Assembly: GCF_036898095.1 (NCBI RefSeq)
Contig: NC_090738.1
Coordinates: forward strand, 62,880,656 to 62,944,655
Reading direction: 5' to 3'
DNA: 64,000 nucleotides
From: Palaemon carinicauda
Lineage: Eukaryota > Arthropoda > Malacostraca > Decapoda > Palaemonidae
The notes below the pieces were generated by a model that ran no database searches, was not told the origin of the DNA, and saw nothing but the letters and a program-made list of their open reading frames with translations. Numbering within the stretch: position 1 is the first letter of the stretch; every line of letters starts with the position of its first letter. Below, one piece after another: positions 35,271-50,390 of the stretch. Both the position numbers and the translations under genes were made by a program.

Positions 35271-36266
35271 ACATGTACTGTCCATTTTGGAAGGAATAGA
35301 AACCTCAGCTTTGGCACATTATTCAGGGCTTTCCTTCAACCCTAGGAAAAATATTAAGATAGTAGACGTTGACTGCTTTCTTTGGAGGGAATAGAAGTCT
35401 CTGCTTTGGCACATCTTTCAGGGGTCTCCTTCAACACTAGGAACATTGTTAAGAAGACAGCCGACGTCGACAGCCTTCTTTGGAGGGAATAGAAGTCTCT
35501 GCTTTGGTACATCTTTCAAGGCTTTCCTTCAACCGTATGAAAAATATTAAGATAGTAGACTTTGACTGCTTCCTTTGGAGGGAATTGAAGTCTCTGCTTT
35601 GGCACATCTTTCAGGGGTCTCCTTCAACACTAGGAACATTGTTAAGAAGACAGCAGACGTCGACAGCCTTCTATGGAGGGAATAGAAGTCTCTGCTTTGG
35701 TACATCTTTCAAGGCTTTTATTCAACCCTAGGAACAATGTTAAGACAGCAGACGTGGACTGCCTTCATTGGAGGGAATAGAAGCCTCTACTTTGGCCCAT
35801 CTTTCAGGACTTTCCTTCAACCCGAGGAACAATGTTAAGACAGCAGACGTGAACTGCTTTCATTTGAGGGAATAGAAGCCTCTGCTTTGGCGCATCTTTC
35901 AGGGCTTTGCTTCAACACTATGAACAATATTTGGACAGCAGACGTGGACTGTTTTCTTTGGAGGGAATAGAAGTCTCTCCTTTGGCACATTTTTCAGAGC
36001 TTTTCTTTAACCCTAGGAACAATGTTAAGACAGCAGACGTGGACTGCCTTCTTTAGCGGGAATAGAAGCCACTGCTTTGGCACATCTTTCAGGGCTTTCC
36101 TTCAACCCTAGGAACAATGTTAAGACAGCACACGTGGACTGCCTTCATTGGAGGGAATAGAAACCTCTGCTTTGGCACATCTTTCAGTGCTTTCCTTCAA
36201 CCCTAGGACCAATGTTAAGACAGCAGACGTGGACTGCCTTCTTTAGAGGGAATAGAAACCTCTGCT
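35271..36266. repeat. 95-bp minisatellite array 2 (~10.5 units)
   Basis: The order of variant units matches the right end of array 1 (from about 31560) and array 3, minus one four-unit-type segment. So the array was copied as part of a larger segment and not amplified anew. Confidence 0.93.
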
Positions 36267-38132
36267 TAATTTTTTCTTCTTTTCTATTCCAAGTTTGCAA
36301 AATTATCAGTCATAAAGACCAACCTACACACATATATTTATGTATAAATACATACATACATACATACATACATACCTACATAAATGTATATAAATATATT
36401 ACTACGCCCGCAGAGTTGGGATTTGTTTAAGGACTCGCAGCGTGAACAATAGGTTACAATATAAGGGATGTTAAGGTCGCCATCTGACAATAAGACAATA
36501 ATTACCGACAGAAATATAATTTCAAAAATAATTTTTTAACTAATAATGTACAAAGGAAACACAACAAATATGGTAATCCTTATAAATGATGCCCCACGAA
36601 GTTTCCCAATCCCATCTCCTAGAGAGGTAAAATTAATTACCATTTATGAAGCGATCACTTATGCAAATTACTGATATAAGATAAGGGTACCATGGAGTCT
36701 TGTGTTTATAACTATTGGGCGGTAACCAATAACATAAGGATAACTTAAACTTAAAGCACTATCACATGGAGATTAATATTGTCACAGGGTGAGATTATTA
36801 AGGTTAGGAACAAACGGCACATGTGGTTGGGACGTAAGGATTGGACAAAATTGAGGAGGGTTAGGTGGGTTGGATCTTTTTTCAAGAATAAAAGGAGAGT
36901 GGGATAGGATAAAAAAGAGAGGAGGAAGGCTGGGTAAGGATTGATAGTATATGAGGTTCGCATACAGACACCTTACTTTCATAAGAGGACGTTGTCGCCT
37001 CCCCTGAGAAGACATCTTACTCCCGTGAAGGAGGAAGAGCGAAGAACGTGTATTACTCCTTTTAAAAATCTGTGAAATTAAGTTAACTTTTTTCAATGGC
37101 CGGGTAAACCGCGTATTAAAAGAACAAAGTTAGGATGAAAGGAGCTACTTAAGACCCAACTTTTTTCTTTTTTACTTCTGCAGCTCTAGGAAGGGAAGAG
37201 AACTTTCTGCTTCTAACTTTGAATAAAAAGTATTCAGGAATTTCTCTTTTACTTCGTTTTAAGATCAAGAAATTCTGATGAAAGAGGAAAGTTGAAAGTT
37301 TTGGTGAGTAACTGGACTTTTAATTCAAATTTAGAAATGGAAAATACACTCTCATATGATGTTTGGTCATCTATGAATGGTTTTTATTCTTATATACATC
37401 AATAAAAATATAACGTACTTGCAAAACACACACACATGAATAATAAACTTAAAGATTTTAAGGTCGATCATGAATTTCACAGACTAATGTCCTAGAAACT
37501 CACCATATATGCATATGATCAGGCCCAACCCCTCTACCCCACAAGCTAGGAAAAGGTAAAGCTAGGTAATGCTTGTTAATGACTCAGTAGATAGATCAAT
37601 GGCTGTTGAGGACTCAGCAAGTAGACCAATATGCTTCTCAAAACCAACCACATCTCTTGCTCACAAAGAGGGTTAGATTTCAGACACCAATAAAAACTCT
37701 CGGGGTTTAGAGGGTCTCGAACCCATGTGCAACGGACTGTCTGGCAGGAACGTTTCCAATAGGCTACTATAACCTTAAAACCAATCTAATATAAATCTTT
37801 AATGAACATAATTTGTACCACTAATTATGGTTAACAGGATTGTTTTGGTAAGTACTTCAGAGACTTTTACCTCCCACAAGGTGAACAGATTTATCACTTT
37901 TGAATCACAAATTTGTTATTTGAATAATTAATATAATATATATTTCTAGATATGGGATCAAATCAAAATTACATAATTTGGGTGTTCTTTCATTCAGTGA
38001 ATTCTCTTGAACCAGTATTATGTTAATTCACTGTAATCAATTATGCAAGTGCCCTTCAGTATGAGTAAAACTGCATAAACATTCTGATGCATGAATTTAT
38101 AAAATGTTTTTTTTTCTTACAGATGTTTCGTG

Positions 38133-38134
<2 letters not shown>
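36267..38134. repeat. Duplicated block Z, copy 2
   Basis: Near-identical to copy 1, with a slightly longer CATA run at about 36350-36375 and very few substitutions. Confidence 0.92.
37426..37776 (-). mobile_element. tRNA-derived SINE in block Z, copy 2
   Basis: Same SINE; B box at 37713-37723 on the minus strand. Confidence 0.75.

Positions 38135-38229
<95 letters not shown>
38135..38229. repeat. (TTA)n microsatellite, Z/Y' junction 2
   Basis: Pure TTA run of about 95 bp; longer and cleaner than at junction 1. Confidence 0.95.
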
Positions 38230-38231
<2 letters not shown>

Positions 38232-38825
38232 TATGCTTAGAAATTTACATAAAATCAGCCTTAAAGGACATTTTATCTTCCAAATATAATCTTGTATTTA
38301 TCTGAAATCAGCTAAGTTCATTGAAACTCGTAATGAGAATACCCATAGAGAGACTCCCTAATATATACAGATATATTCCATCACTTACGGCCACCAAATC
38401 TTTTAAAAAGGCCTATAGATTTCTCTCTACCTTAGTTGGGATCCCATATCGAAATCTACTTCCCTTTGAGATCAGAAACCTTTTACAACTTATCACATGA
38501 AATTGGTCTTTGGACCTTCATTGCGAATCCATTTGAAGAACATTACGCTTTGAATCTATATGTTTTCTTGGTTTCACACATTATTGGAAAAACATGAAAT
38601 TTTAACTTTTTGAATCATAGAAATATATTCAAAAGATTTTGACAAGAAAGCAGGAGCGAGTCAATACAAGTTTCCAGTTTCATACCACTCAAAATCCTTG
38701 TCAGTTTTCGAAGCTAAAACAACAAGTACATTTACCAAAATCGGAAAGAAAAAAATCTCATCGCCATCCATTTTTGCCGGGAAATATTTTGGACACCAAA
38801 ATGGCCCATTCCGTTTTCCTTGCGG
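38230..38825. repeat. Duplicated block Y', copy 2
   Basis: Offset of 3555 bp from copy 1 at the GACAAGAAAGCAGGAG landmark (35086 and 38641). Confidence 0.92.
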
Positions 38826-39822
38826 ACACGTACTGTCCATTTTGGAGGGAATAGAAACCTCAGCTTTGGCACATTATTCAGGGCTTTCCTTCAACCCTAG
38901 GAAAAATATTAAGATAGTAGACGTTGACTGCTTTCTTTGGAGGGAATAGAAGTCTCTGCTTTGGCACATCTTTCAGGGGTCTCCTTCAACACTAGGAACA
39001 TTGTTAAGAAGACAGCCGACGTCGACAGCCTTCTTTGGAGGGAATAGAAGTCTCTGCTTTGGTACATCTTTCAAGGCTTTCCTTCAACCGTAGGAAAAAT
39101 ATTAAGATAGTAGACTTTGACTGCTTCCTTTGGAGGGAATTGAAGTCTCTGCTTTGGCACATCTTTCAGGGGTCTCCTTCAACACTAGGAACATTGTTAA
39201 GAAGACAGCAGACGTCGACAGCCTTCTTTGGAGGGAATAGAAGTCTCTGCTTTGGTACATCTTTCAAGGCTTTTATTCAACCCTAGGAACAATGTTAAGA
39301 CAGCAGACGTGGACTGCCTTCATTGGAGGGAATAGAAGCCTCTACTTTGGCCTATCTTTCAGGACTTTCCTTCAACCCGAGGAACAATGTTAAGACAGCA
39401 GACGTGAACTGCTTTCATTTGAGGGAATAGAAGCCTCTGCTTTGGCGCATCTTTCAGGGCTTTGCTTCAACACTATGAACAATATTAGGACAGCAGACGT
39501 GGACTGTTTTCTTTGGAGGGAATAGAAGTCTCTCCTTTGGCACATTTTTCAGAGCTTTTCTTTAACCCTAGGAACAATGTTAAGACAGCAGACGTGGACT
39601 GCCTTCTTTAGCGGAAATAGAAGCCACTGCTTTGGCACATCTTTCAGGGCTTTCCTTCAACCCTAGGAACAATGTTAGGACAGCAGACGTGGACTGCCTT
39701 CATTGGAGGGAATAGAAACCTCTGCTTTTGCACATCTTTCAGTGCTTTCCTTCAACCCTAGGACCAATGTTAAGACAGCAGACGTGGACTGCCTTCTTTA
39801 GAGGGAATAGAAACCTCTGCTT
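38826..39822. repeat. 95-bp minisatellite array 3 (~10.5 units)
   Basis: Unit-for-unit copy of array 2 with a handful of substitutions. Confidence 0.93.
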
Positions 39823-42400
<2,578 letters not shown>

Positions 42401-42505
42401 CATGTACTGTCCATTTTGGAGGGAGTAGAAGTCTCTGCTTTGGCACATCTTTCAGGGATTTCTTTCAACCCTGGGAACAATGTTAAGAAGACAGCTGACG
42501 TTAAG
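42401..42505. repeat. Single 95-bp unit (array 4)
   Basis: One copy with the TTAAGAAGACAGC variant end, then a switch into GACGTTAAGTGGACAT, the start of block W. The same single-unit structure is at about 62490-62590. Confidence 0.88.
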
Positions 42506-42679
42506 TGGACATAAAAATAACCTTCTTTTGTATGACTTTGGGTAAGGAACATAAAAAGAACACTGGAATATTTCACTTATATGTTGTCTTGGTAAAGGAT
42601 TTTATATGTTTTACTTAACTTTTTCTGTCTTTATTCATAGACTTCTATTATATTTGTTTACGTGTAGTATGTATACACA

Positions 42680-42890
42680 TAAAGAATTGTTTGGTGAGTT
42701 CAGTGTTGTCAGGTGTATGTGGACAGAGGAGAATGTGCAAAAAACAGGACAGACTCTTCGGTGTATCTGTAGGAAAAGACAAAATAAGCTGTAACTAGAG
42801 ATATGGATCCAATGTAGTTGTCTGACCAGTCAAAGGACCCAATAACTCGGCAGAGGTGGAGCCTTGGTGAACCTACTATCTACTAAAGGA
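42680..42890 (+). repeat. Dispersed SINE-like repeat, copy 2
   Basis: Matches 25900-26135 and 62765-62975 (GGTGTATGTGGACAGAGGAG, TCTTCGGTGTATCTGTAGG, GACCAGTCAAAGGACC, GGTGAACCTACTA). Confidence 0.7.
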
Positions 42891-42937
42891 AATTAGTTTT
42901 GAAAGCAAGTAAGATCCTGCATATTAACACTGTGTAT

Positions 42938-42942
<5 letters not shown>

Positions 42943-43022
<80 letters not shown>
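42943..43022. repeat. (AG)n microsatellite
   Basis: Uninterrupted AG run of about 80 bp. Confidence 0.95.
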
Positions 43023-43025
<3 letters not shown>

Positions 43026-43203
43026 CAGAATTTTAATCACAAATTAGTAATTAACTCTGAGTTACATAGTCCGTAGAATTTGTCACATTTGTACCATACA
43101 TATAAAATTTTTATTTTAAAACCGATAAATACTGTACATTAATTTTGCCTCCATGCATTTCCATTGTAAGTTTATGTGTGGAGGACAGATAGACATATAA
43201 ACC

Positions 43204-43262
43204 TACCTACATACATACATACATACATACATACATACATACATACATACATACATACATAC
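43204..43262. repeat. (CATA)n microsatellite
   Basis: About 15 tetranucleotide units. Confidence 0.95.
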
Positions 43263-43371
43263 AGGCCGATGAACAGATAGAAAAAGACATAAATAATGAG
43301 TCACATTTAAATGTGACTGAATACTAATGACGAGATTTGAAATGAGGGCATATATTTCTATTGTGTAACAG

Positions 43372-43372
<1 letters not shown>

Positions 43373-43438
<66 letters not shown>
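43373..43438. repeat. (AG)n microsatellite
   Basis: Uninterrupted AG run. Confidence 0.95.
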
Positions 43439-43442
<4 letters not shown>

Positions 43443-43835
43443 AATCGTAATGAGAGACTCATAGCTAACGTTTTCCCTGATCCCTCTTAAGGTAAAACAT
43501 TGGCTCCTTTTAAGGTCAAGCTAACGTACCTTCTTTTCCTTTGTTACTTCAAGAGAGAAAAAACGTCGAACTCTAAATGGAGCGAGATGAGGAAGCCTGT
43601 TTACCCAAGACACTTTTCCTTCTGTCTCCTTCTGTTCCCGACCAGTCGGCTAATTGCTTTATCCGGATGAGATGTTCTTTTTGATGATGTCACCATCGCT
43701 TCAAATCGAATAATTTCACGGGGAATATAAGCAAGTAAAATTTCATTAGGAATTGTTGTTTGATTGTATTTATGTTGAAATATGTCCCCCTTCATATATG
43801 ACCATTCCACATGTAAACAAATGTATGGAAGTAAC

Positions 43836-44805
43836 GATATATTTGAACAATGTAAATTTGATTGCTTTAGATATTTTTCTAGTCATTGAATATCATATAC
43901 CTTATGTCATAAGTTTAGATGATTTTAATTTCTATTAGATTGCATTGGTTATCAGGATAAATATTTAGTTATTTTGAAAAATAAGTCATATTTGTTATTT
44001 AATTACTGATCGGCTGATATCATACAGTTTTGTCCAGATAGCTTCTCCGTTAATCAAATATTAGTGTTTAGAATATCCCACGCTCACTTCATATATTTTT
44101 AGTGTATCAGTCTTTTCAGATTAAAAGATAATTTAACTCTCTTATATCTTATTATGTAATATTATATTGTAGTAAATTTTCCAATAGAATGTCATAAAAT
44201 AGAAAGTTTTTCTATTTTTGGGTAGTTGCTAAAGAAAATCTAAACTTAAAAAGAAATTGTCGACCAAATTGAAGATTTTATTTCGATTTCTCGAAAAAAA
44301 TATCACCATTATAAGATATTCAAAACTCACTGATTGATAGATTGTTTCATTGGCTAAAGGTAACTAATGTCATAACTGATGTTAACTCACTTACATTTTT
44401 TGGTATTAATACAGTTTCACCCAGCATCAGATTTTTTTTTCAATTTGTTTAACTCGCTTTGATATCTACTCGAGATGATTGATATGAAAAACCTAATCGA
44501 AATCTATCGGAAATTAGAGATTACATAGATATTTGCTGATAAACACAGTTATCCTAAAGACATCTTCAAGGGCACCTTGAAGATGGGATTTTAAAAATAG
44601 CCGTTCTTCGAAGAAATCACCTCAGTTAATTTTCATGGCTTTTGTAGTGCACAAGTAGGATATTTAGATGTGTTCATATTTTGAGGTTATCGGATGATTT
44701 CATGGAGATTACATTGGAACTCCTGATCAATTAAATAAGTGTTTTTTTTTTTTTTTGCATATTCATCTTTTTATTAATGTATGAAGTGTCCTAAGTGTGA
44801 TTTCG
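43836..44805. repeat. Duplicated block X, truncated copy 2
   Basis: Shares with copy 1 the ATATATTTGAACAAT start, TTGTCCAGATAGCTTCTCC (44035), TATTTTGAGGTTATCGG (44684) and CTCCTGATCAA (44730), and the homology fades after about 44805. Confidence 0.75.
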
Positions 44806-44884
44806 GCGTTTGTGTGTTTGTTTGTGTAAAAGAGAGACAAACAGACAAAGTCTTTGTTATAAAACCAGATTAATAATAAAACCT

Positions 44885-44941
<57 letters not shown>

Positions 44942-45501
44942 TCGATATTGCTGAATAATAAATGAGGTATTTCAATCCATATGAATATAAAAGAAAAGAT
45001 AAATGACCCAATACATTTGAATGACAATAAATGCTATTCATCTCACTAGATTTCTCCAACTGTAAATCTTTCGTTTCTTTTCTATTTAAAAAAGTCAAGA
45101 AAAAAGTGAAGAGAAATAACAACAGAAAATTCCAATAATGATCTCTCCATTTTCTTCTATTTTTTTTTATTCATTCTACTCACTTGTTCCGAGATCATTA
45201 AAAGACAATGATAGAAATAATGACTCTTAAACTTTTTCTATTAACAAGAATGAAATCTGAATCCGGTAAAAACAAGCTCAAAGAATTGAAGTAGTTTTTC
45301 CATCAAGAGATTTCTTTTCATTAAATTGTCATTCGAGGGAGAAAAACAAAAACGTTTTTCTTCCTTCAACCAAAAAAAGAGAAAAATTCTGGAGACAAAA
45401 AAAGAAGACTTAGAAAAGGGCAACTAACAATAAAATTTGAAGAAAAAAGAATAAAAAAAAACACAGAAAAGCCAACTCTGGTGATTTTTCATTTATTAGT
45501 T

Positions 45502-45560
<59 letters not shown>

Positions 45561-45656
45561 GTTATGAGTGACAATGATTTTGGATGTCACAAAGACGTTT
45601 CAGTACATCCATGGAGACTTCATTTGCTCTTTGGTAGAGTGATTTAGTTTAACCAT
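44806..45656. other. Non-coding with GA microsatellites
   Basis: Contains (AG)n 44889-44938 and (AG)n 45506-45549 followed by an 11-base G run. No gene is visible. Confidence 0.6.
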
Positions 45657-46060
45657 TTAGATAGTTAATATGATCTTGTGTAACTTACTCCTGAACTTGT
45701 TTATCGTATTACTCGTTACTACATCAGCTGAAAGTCTGTTCCAAGTATTTGCTAATTTGTATTTAAAGAAATTGCCACCACATTGAGTGGGTTGTATCTT
45801 TTCAATTCCAGGTTGCATCCGTTACCTTTGGACTGATATGTGCTAAGCGTGAAAAGATTGATTCAATCTACATTTGTTATTCTTTTAAGAATTTGGATGC
45901 CTCTATTAACTGTTCCGTTAATCGTCGAGTTTGTAGATCAAATAAGTTCAAAGGTTCCTAGGTGGCCTTAGTTATTCCTGCTTCCAGTCTATCGATATCC
46001 TTCTGAATACTTGGAGCCCAGAATTGGATAATTTTGGACTCAAAAAGTACAACAGCCAAT
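45657..46060 (-). pseudogene. LINE reverse transcriptase C-terminal remnant (CR1/L2-like)
   Basis: The minus strand, with a few frameshifts, reads IIQFWAPSIQKDIDRLE, then LFDLQTRRLTEQLIEA, then ALF-type NLELKRYNPLN and KLANTWNRLSADVV, ending SKLHKIILTI before a stop at 45657-45659. This block order is the conserved region after the catalytic RT core in CR1/L2-type non-LTR elements. In-frame stops and shifts show it is dead. The catalytic FADD part and the endonuclease are absent. Confidence 0.75.
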
Positions 46061-46329
46061 TCGTTGCTTTATCTGGCAAATGTTTCCCAAAGGTTAAGAT
46101 TTCTCAGAATTCACCACTCTCTAATTAGTGAGGAAGGAAGGAAATGTATTGTGACAGAAAATGTATTAATTTTTGAACTCAGTCTCAAAGGGAAAAGTAA
46201 TTTCGAATGAATTATATAAATTATTATTGTTTCCCTTGATTTTATAAAACGTTTTATATTTATCTCTCGTGTTAAGAATTCAGTTCCAGATTATTTTTAC
46301 CTCTGCTATGCAATTGAGTCAGTTTATTT

Positions 46330-46560
46330 ATTTGTCTGTCTGTGTCTGCGGACAGGATTACGTAAAAACTACTCGACGGATTTTGACGAAATTTTCACCA
46401 CAGATAGATATTAGGTCATGATGACCCCATTAAATTTTGAAAATGATCCAGAACTGCTTTCCAATTTTTCGACATCTTAAGGATATCGTCCAACCAAATT
46501 GATGGATTTTGACGAAATTTTCACCTAGAATAGATCTTAATCGTTTGAGTTTCTGTATAT
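46330..46560. repeat. Short internally repeated segment
   Basis: The words GATTTTGACGAAATTTTCAC occur twice (about 46379-46398 and 46506-46525), within similar flanks (GGACAGGATTACGT.., AACTACTCGACGG / CCAAATTGATGG). It looks like a fragment of a dispersed repeat with an internal duplication. Confidence 0.6.
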
Positions 46561-46593
46561 CTTCCATTTTAAAATTCTATTCTAAAATTAATA

Positions 46594-46596
<3 letters not shown>

Positions 46597-46657
<61 letters not shown>
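46597..46657. repeat. (CT)n microsatellite
   Basis: About 60 bp of CT. Confidence 0.95.
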
Positions 46658-46661
<4 letters not shown>

Positions 46662-47679
46662 TTCTTGATGCACAACTTTTCTTAAGTAAGAATATCTCTT
46701 ATATCTTTCGTAAAGAATTTTGCCTTTAGAAATAGACCTTCTTAGTATCTATCTTATCCTTTAGACAAAACCTTTCCTGATCACGTCAATAAAATCTGAC
46801 AAATCTAATTTCTATTAAGTCTTGATTGTTCAATAACACCCAGCTCTTCTTATCAAAGATTCTAATCGGCTCTTACTAGCAGCTACCACAAAACTTTATG
46901 CCTTTGCAAAAAAAAGAAAAAAAAAATCTCTCTAAAATCTTCCCTTCACAATTACTCACTTTTTCCTCAACAATTTCCATCTCGTAACTGACTAATTACC
47001 TATTTATTATGTACTAGATACTGCAAAGATTTTTTCATTCTGTATACTCTATTATTAACCATTTTGATTTCTCAAATGAATAGAGCAAATTAAACTATCA
47101 CTGATCCTCTACTCTGATTGTTTGGTCTTAAAAGTTTATGCATTCTAATATTCATTTTTGAGGTTCTTATCGCATGCAATTGTTTAAGGTTTCCTCTTCA
47201 GAGCGTGTCCTGTTTTAAAAACCTTCTTTCACTCTAATTCCATTCTCTTGAAAAGAATTTCTATATCAGTCTATTCTTTTTTATTTTTTCACTCTTCTAA
47301 ACTCAAATTGCTTATTTACAAAAGACTATTTCAGGTTCTTCAAAATAAACCTTCATCACATTTTTTTATCGAATAAAACTATATACATATATTTTTAAAA
47401 CTTATCTTATTTTATTTTATTTTTAATATGCTCCCTGTCTAAGACCATTTCATTATCAATTTCTTTCGATTTCAGCTTTTTTTTTCAAAGTTCTATCTAA
47501 CACCATTTCTAACATATCTTTCCTAATATCTTTGTAATTATCTCTTAACCATTTTCTTTAAATCTCCTACATTTTTAGGATCTTTTCTTTTCTCACACTT
47601 TTTAAATGCTTTCAAAAAGTGTTTCTTCCATGCAAAATTATCCTTATGACTCATCCACTTTGAATTCCATTCCCCCAAA

Positions 47680-48345
47680 GACTTTTCTTTTTAAGGCTCT
47701 CTCTCTCAAAAAAAAAAATTCTTTGACATTTTTTTTTATGAAACCCGTTTTTATTAAAAGATTAATTCTTTTAAACATCCTTTTCCTAAAGACACATTCA
47801 TTATACCATCTTTCACTCAAAGACCATTTACATTTAAACTTCTTACTCTCAAAGACCCTCTTATGTAGATAATTGTTTTCATGTAAGACTTTTTAAACCA
47901 CCTATCTATCAAAGATTCATTATTTCTAATCTTATTTCTGTTAAAGATCTTCAACTTCAAATTTTTGATTCAGCACTAAGACCCTTCAAACATTCATTCC
48001 CTTCATGGTCTTCATTTTAAACCTTACTGCTCTTAAAGACTCTGTCCTACGAATAGGACATCATTTAAACTATATTTCTTCTGAAGATCAATTATTTCTG
48101 ACCTTCCTTCCCTTAAAGTATTTTTTATTTTTTTTTACTATTAATCTTACCATCTAAACCAAATATTTTTCAAAAGCCTATTCTTTATAATTCTATTTCT
48201 CCAAAAGATCCTCATCCTTAAATCTTATATAATCTCTAAGACACTCTAAACTTTATTTCTCTTAAAGACCACCCATATTCAAATCCTATCATATATCTAA
48301 GGTACTTTGAACCATCTTTTTCTCAAAGACCTTGACACTTTCTCT
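47680..48345. repeat. T-rich degenerate ~32-bp repeat tract
   Basis: The motif (T/C)(A)AAGA(C/T)C recurs at about 47687, 47757, 47788, 47819, 47851, 47885, 47911, 47943, 47978, 48035, 48083, 48115, 48172, 48203, 48238, 48264, 48299 and 48325, with TTTAAAC.. and TTTCT words between. The commonest spacings are 31-35 bp or about twice that. Weaker traces extend left to about 47200. Confidence 0.65.
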
Positions 48346-48659
48346 TTTCTTTTTTATTTCAGTTCACCTTTTCCAGTCCTCTACAGGGGAGAGACTCCCT
48401 TAGAAGCGCTCATGGGCTGGAAAATGATACATACAATTTAACCTAATATGATGCAATATACTTTACTCTGTGTGAGGCATTGTTACACCTGTTTACCTCC
48501 TGTGAGGTAATGCAATTGCCTTCCCTCGAAAGGCAGCGGAGCGTGGTACATTACACTTGATGGAAATTGGATTTACGTGTTGCCTATCTTGGAACAAAGA
48601 GACAGTTGCCAATTACTCTTAAATCATGGGCAATTACTACCGATTAGGAACTATGGAGA

Positions 48660-48693
<34 letters not shown>

Positions 48694-48696
48694 ATC

Positions 48697-48744
<48 letters not shown>

Positions 48745-49920
48745 TGTTTCGGTTTTTGCAATATCCCTCACAAAGTCAAGTTGCTAATGAAAATCGGCAG
48801 ATGATTGAAATTTTCATCGAAAAATCTAGATGTGATTTGTTCCTATGCAAATCAGCTCTGAATTAAAGGTTATTTGCCATTAGGAATATATGAGAAAGAG
48901 ATAGATAAAGAGCACCATGGACACGGAGTGTGGCGGAAATGTCTGCTGGGGCCATCAAAACCTACGGATCGACTTTCGTCTTAACAGATCTAGAGGATAC
49001 GTTCTTTCTCTGATCAAGGGGTCTAGACTATACATAAGTCTCCACACAACCTATATGGTTCGTCTATAAACCCCGAGTCAACTGGATATCGATAACTCAG
49101 GGAGTGTTTTGCATTTAGATAACCTTGGCCAGGAGTATCCAAGGGTCGGTCGGTCCTGGGAAAATGTAGTGAACACTGGGTAGATTTCGCCAAGAGGGGA
49201 GTGGACTCGAGATTTACCTACGTGATTAAATAGATAAAAGGTGTGGAAATGCAGGTGTTGAAGGTTAATCTGTTTACAAAATGAAGAAAGTAATGTGATG
49301 GGCAGAGGTCAGGCCAATAGAATTTACAAAGGATAATCTGGGTCAAAGAGTTTACCTCTTGGCTGGATGAGTTTCGCATCTGGAAGAGGGTAGATTTTTT
49401 ATTAAGTGTCAGCGGGAAGGATGAATATGCATAACACTGGGCATCTGGTTTTGGAAGAACACTTGTCAAATGTTTTAAACATATATCAGCTGAACGATTT
49501 ATTGCGAATTCTCTATGGGCAGAACACCTGGGCACGCTAAGAAAAAATTACGCTAAGGTTGAGACAAACAGAAACTCAATCTAAGTAACACAGAGGGTCC
49601 GGGTTACTCTGATAATTACCAATACGGGAGAGGTAAAGGAATCCTTGACTAGACAGGGAGAGAAAGATTAAAAGTTGTTGTTTCAGCACATTGCAGGAAA
49701 GTCAGAAGCTGACATACGTCAAACACATACGGTGAATATAAATTTTGGTTAGTCATAAAAAAGTGTAAATATTTAAACCTTCATTAAAGCTAGGGTTTGG
49801 GGTAAATTGCTTAAATTGCTTATATTAAAAACATTCAATTTTTAGCAAATAACACTTCATTTTCTCATGCACAAACGACTGAAGAAACAAGACCAATTAT
49901 CATAATTCATCTTCTCGGTA
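48346..49920. other. Non-coding, nothing recognised
   Basis: Apart from an interrupted (CT)n tract at about 48663-48740 this is unique-looking and, in places, more GC-balanced than its surroundings (48370-48580, 48900-49600). I cannot identify an exon, although a TTTTTTATTTCAG acceptor-like site occurs near 48351-48361. Confidence 0.5.
48663..48740. repeat. (CT)n microsatellite, interrupted
   Basis: CT runs with CC and CAT interruptions. Confidence 0.95.
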
Positions 49921-49925
49921 TTTAT

Positions 49926-49950
49926 CGAGAGAGAGAGAGAGAGAGAGGAG

Positions 49951-50016
<66 letters not shown>
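49926..50016. repeat. (AG)n microsatellite
   Basis: About 90 bp of AG with two GG interruptions near 49947-49955. Confidence 0.95.
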
Positions 50017-50019
<3 letters not shown>

Positions 50020-50390
50020 ATAAAGAATCAGAGCAAACATTTTCCCTGATCCCCCCAACATTTAAAAAGCTGTCACCTTTCAAAGTCAAGCAAACGTTTT
50101 TCTTCTCCTTCTTTGCTTCAAGAGAGAAAAAACGTCGAATTATAAAAGGAGCGAGATGAGCAAGCTGTTTACCCAAGACCCTTTTCCTTCTCTCTCCTTC
50201 TGTTCTCGACCGGTCCACTAATTGCTTATCCGGATGAGATGCTCTTTTGCGTGGAGATGCCGTATCCGCTTCAATTCGAGCAGTTTCACAGGGAACTTAA
50301 GAAGTAAACTTTCATTGGAAATTGTCCTTATATTGTATTCTATTATTACGTCCCCTTTAACATATGATCCTTCCGTCTGTAAACAAATAC
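50017..50390. repeat. Duplicated block W, partial copy 2
   Basis: Matches the right part of W copy 1 from ATTTTCCCTGATCC through AAAACGTCGAA.T and GGAGCGAGATGAG.AAGC to AATTGCTTATCCGGATGAGATG, with moderate divergence. Confidence 0.82.

Larger units (their letters stand above)
42506..43835. repeat. Duplicated block W, copy 1
   Basis: Non-coding; matches 62590-63865 throughout, and its right part (from about 43440) matches 50017-50390. It includes the dispersed repeat at 42680-42890, (AG)n 42943-43022, (CATA)n 43204-43262 and (AG)n 43373-43438. Confidence 0.88.

Noticed and set aside
35480..35731. Frames inside the 95-bp arrays (SLLWHIFQGFPSTLG, RSLCFGTSF and similar), also 56902-58962
   Set aside because: The period is not a multiple of three, so the same DNA is read in all three frames in turn; openness is a by-product of low stop content.
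48351..48600. Possible exon after an acceptor-like TTTATTTCAG
   Set aside because: No downstream frame with coding character and no donor site I could support.
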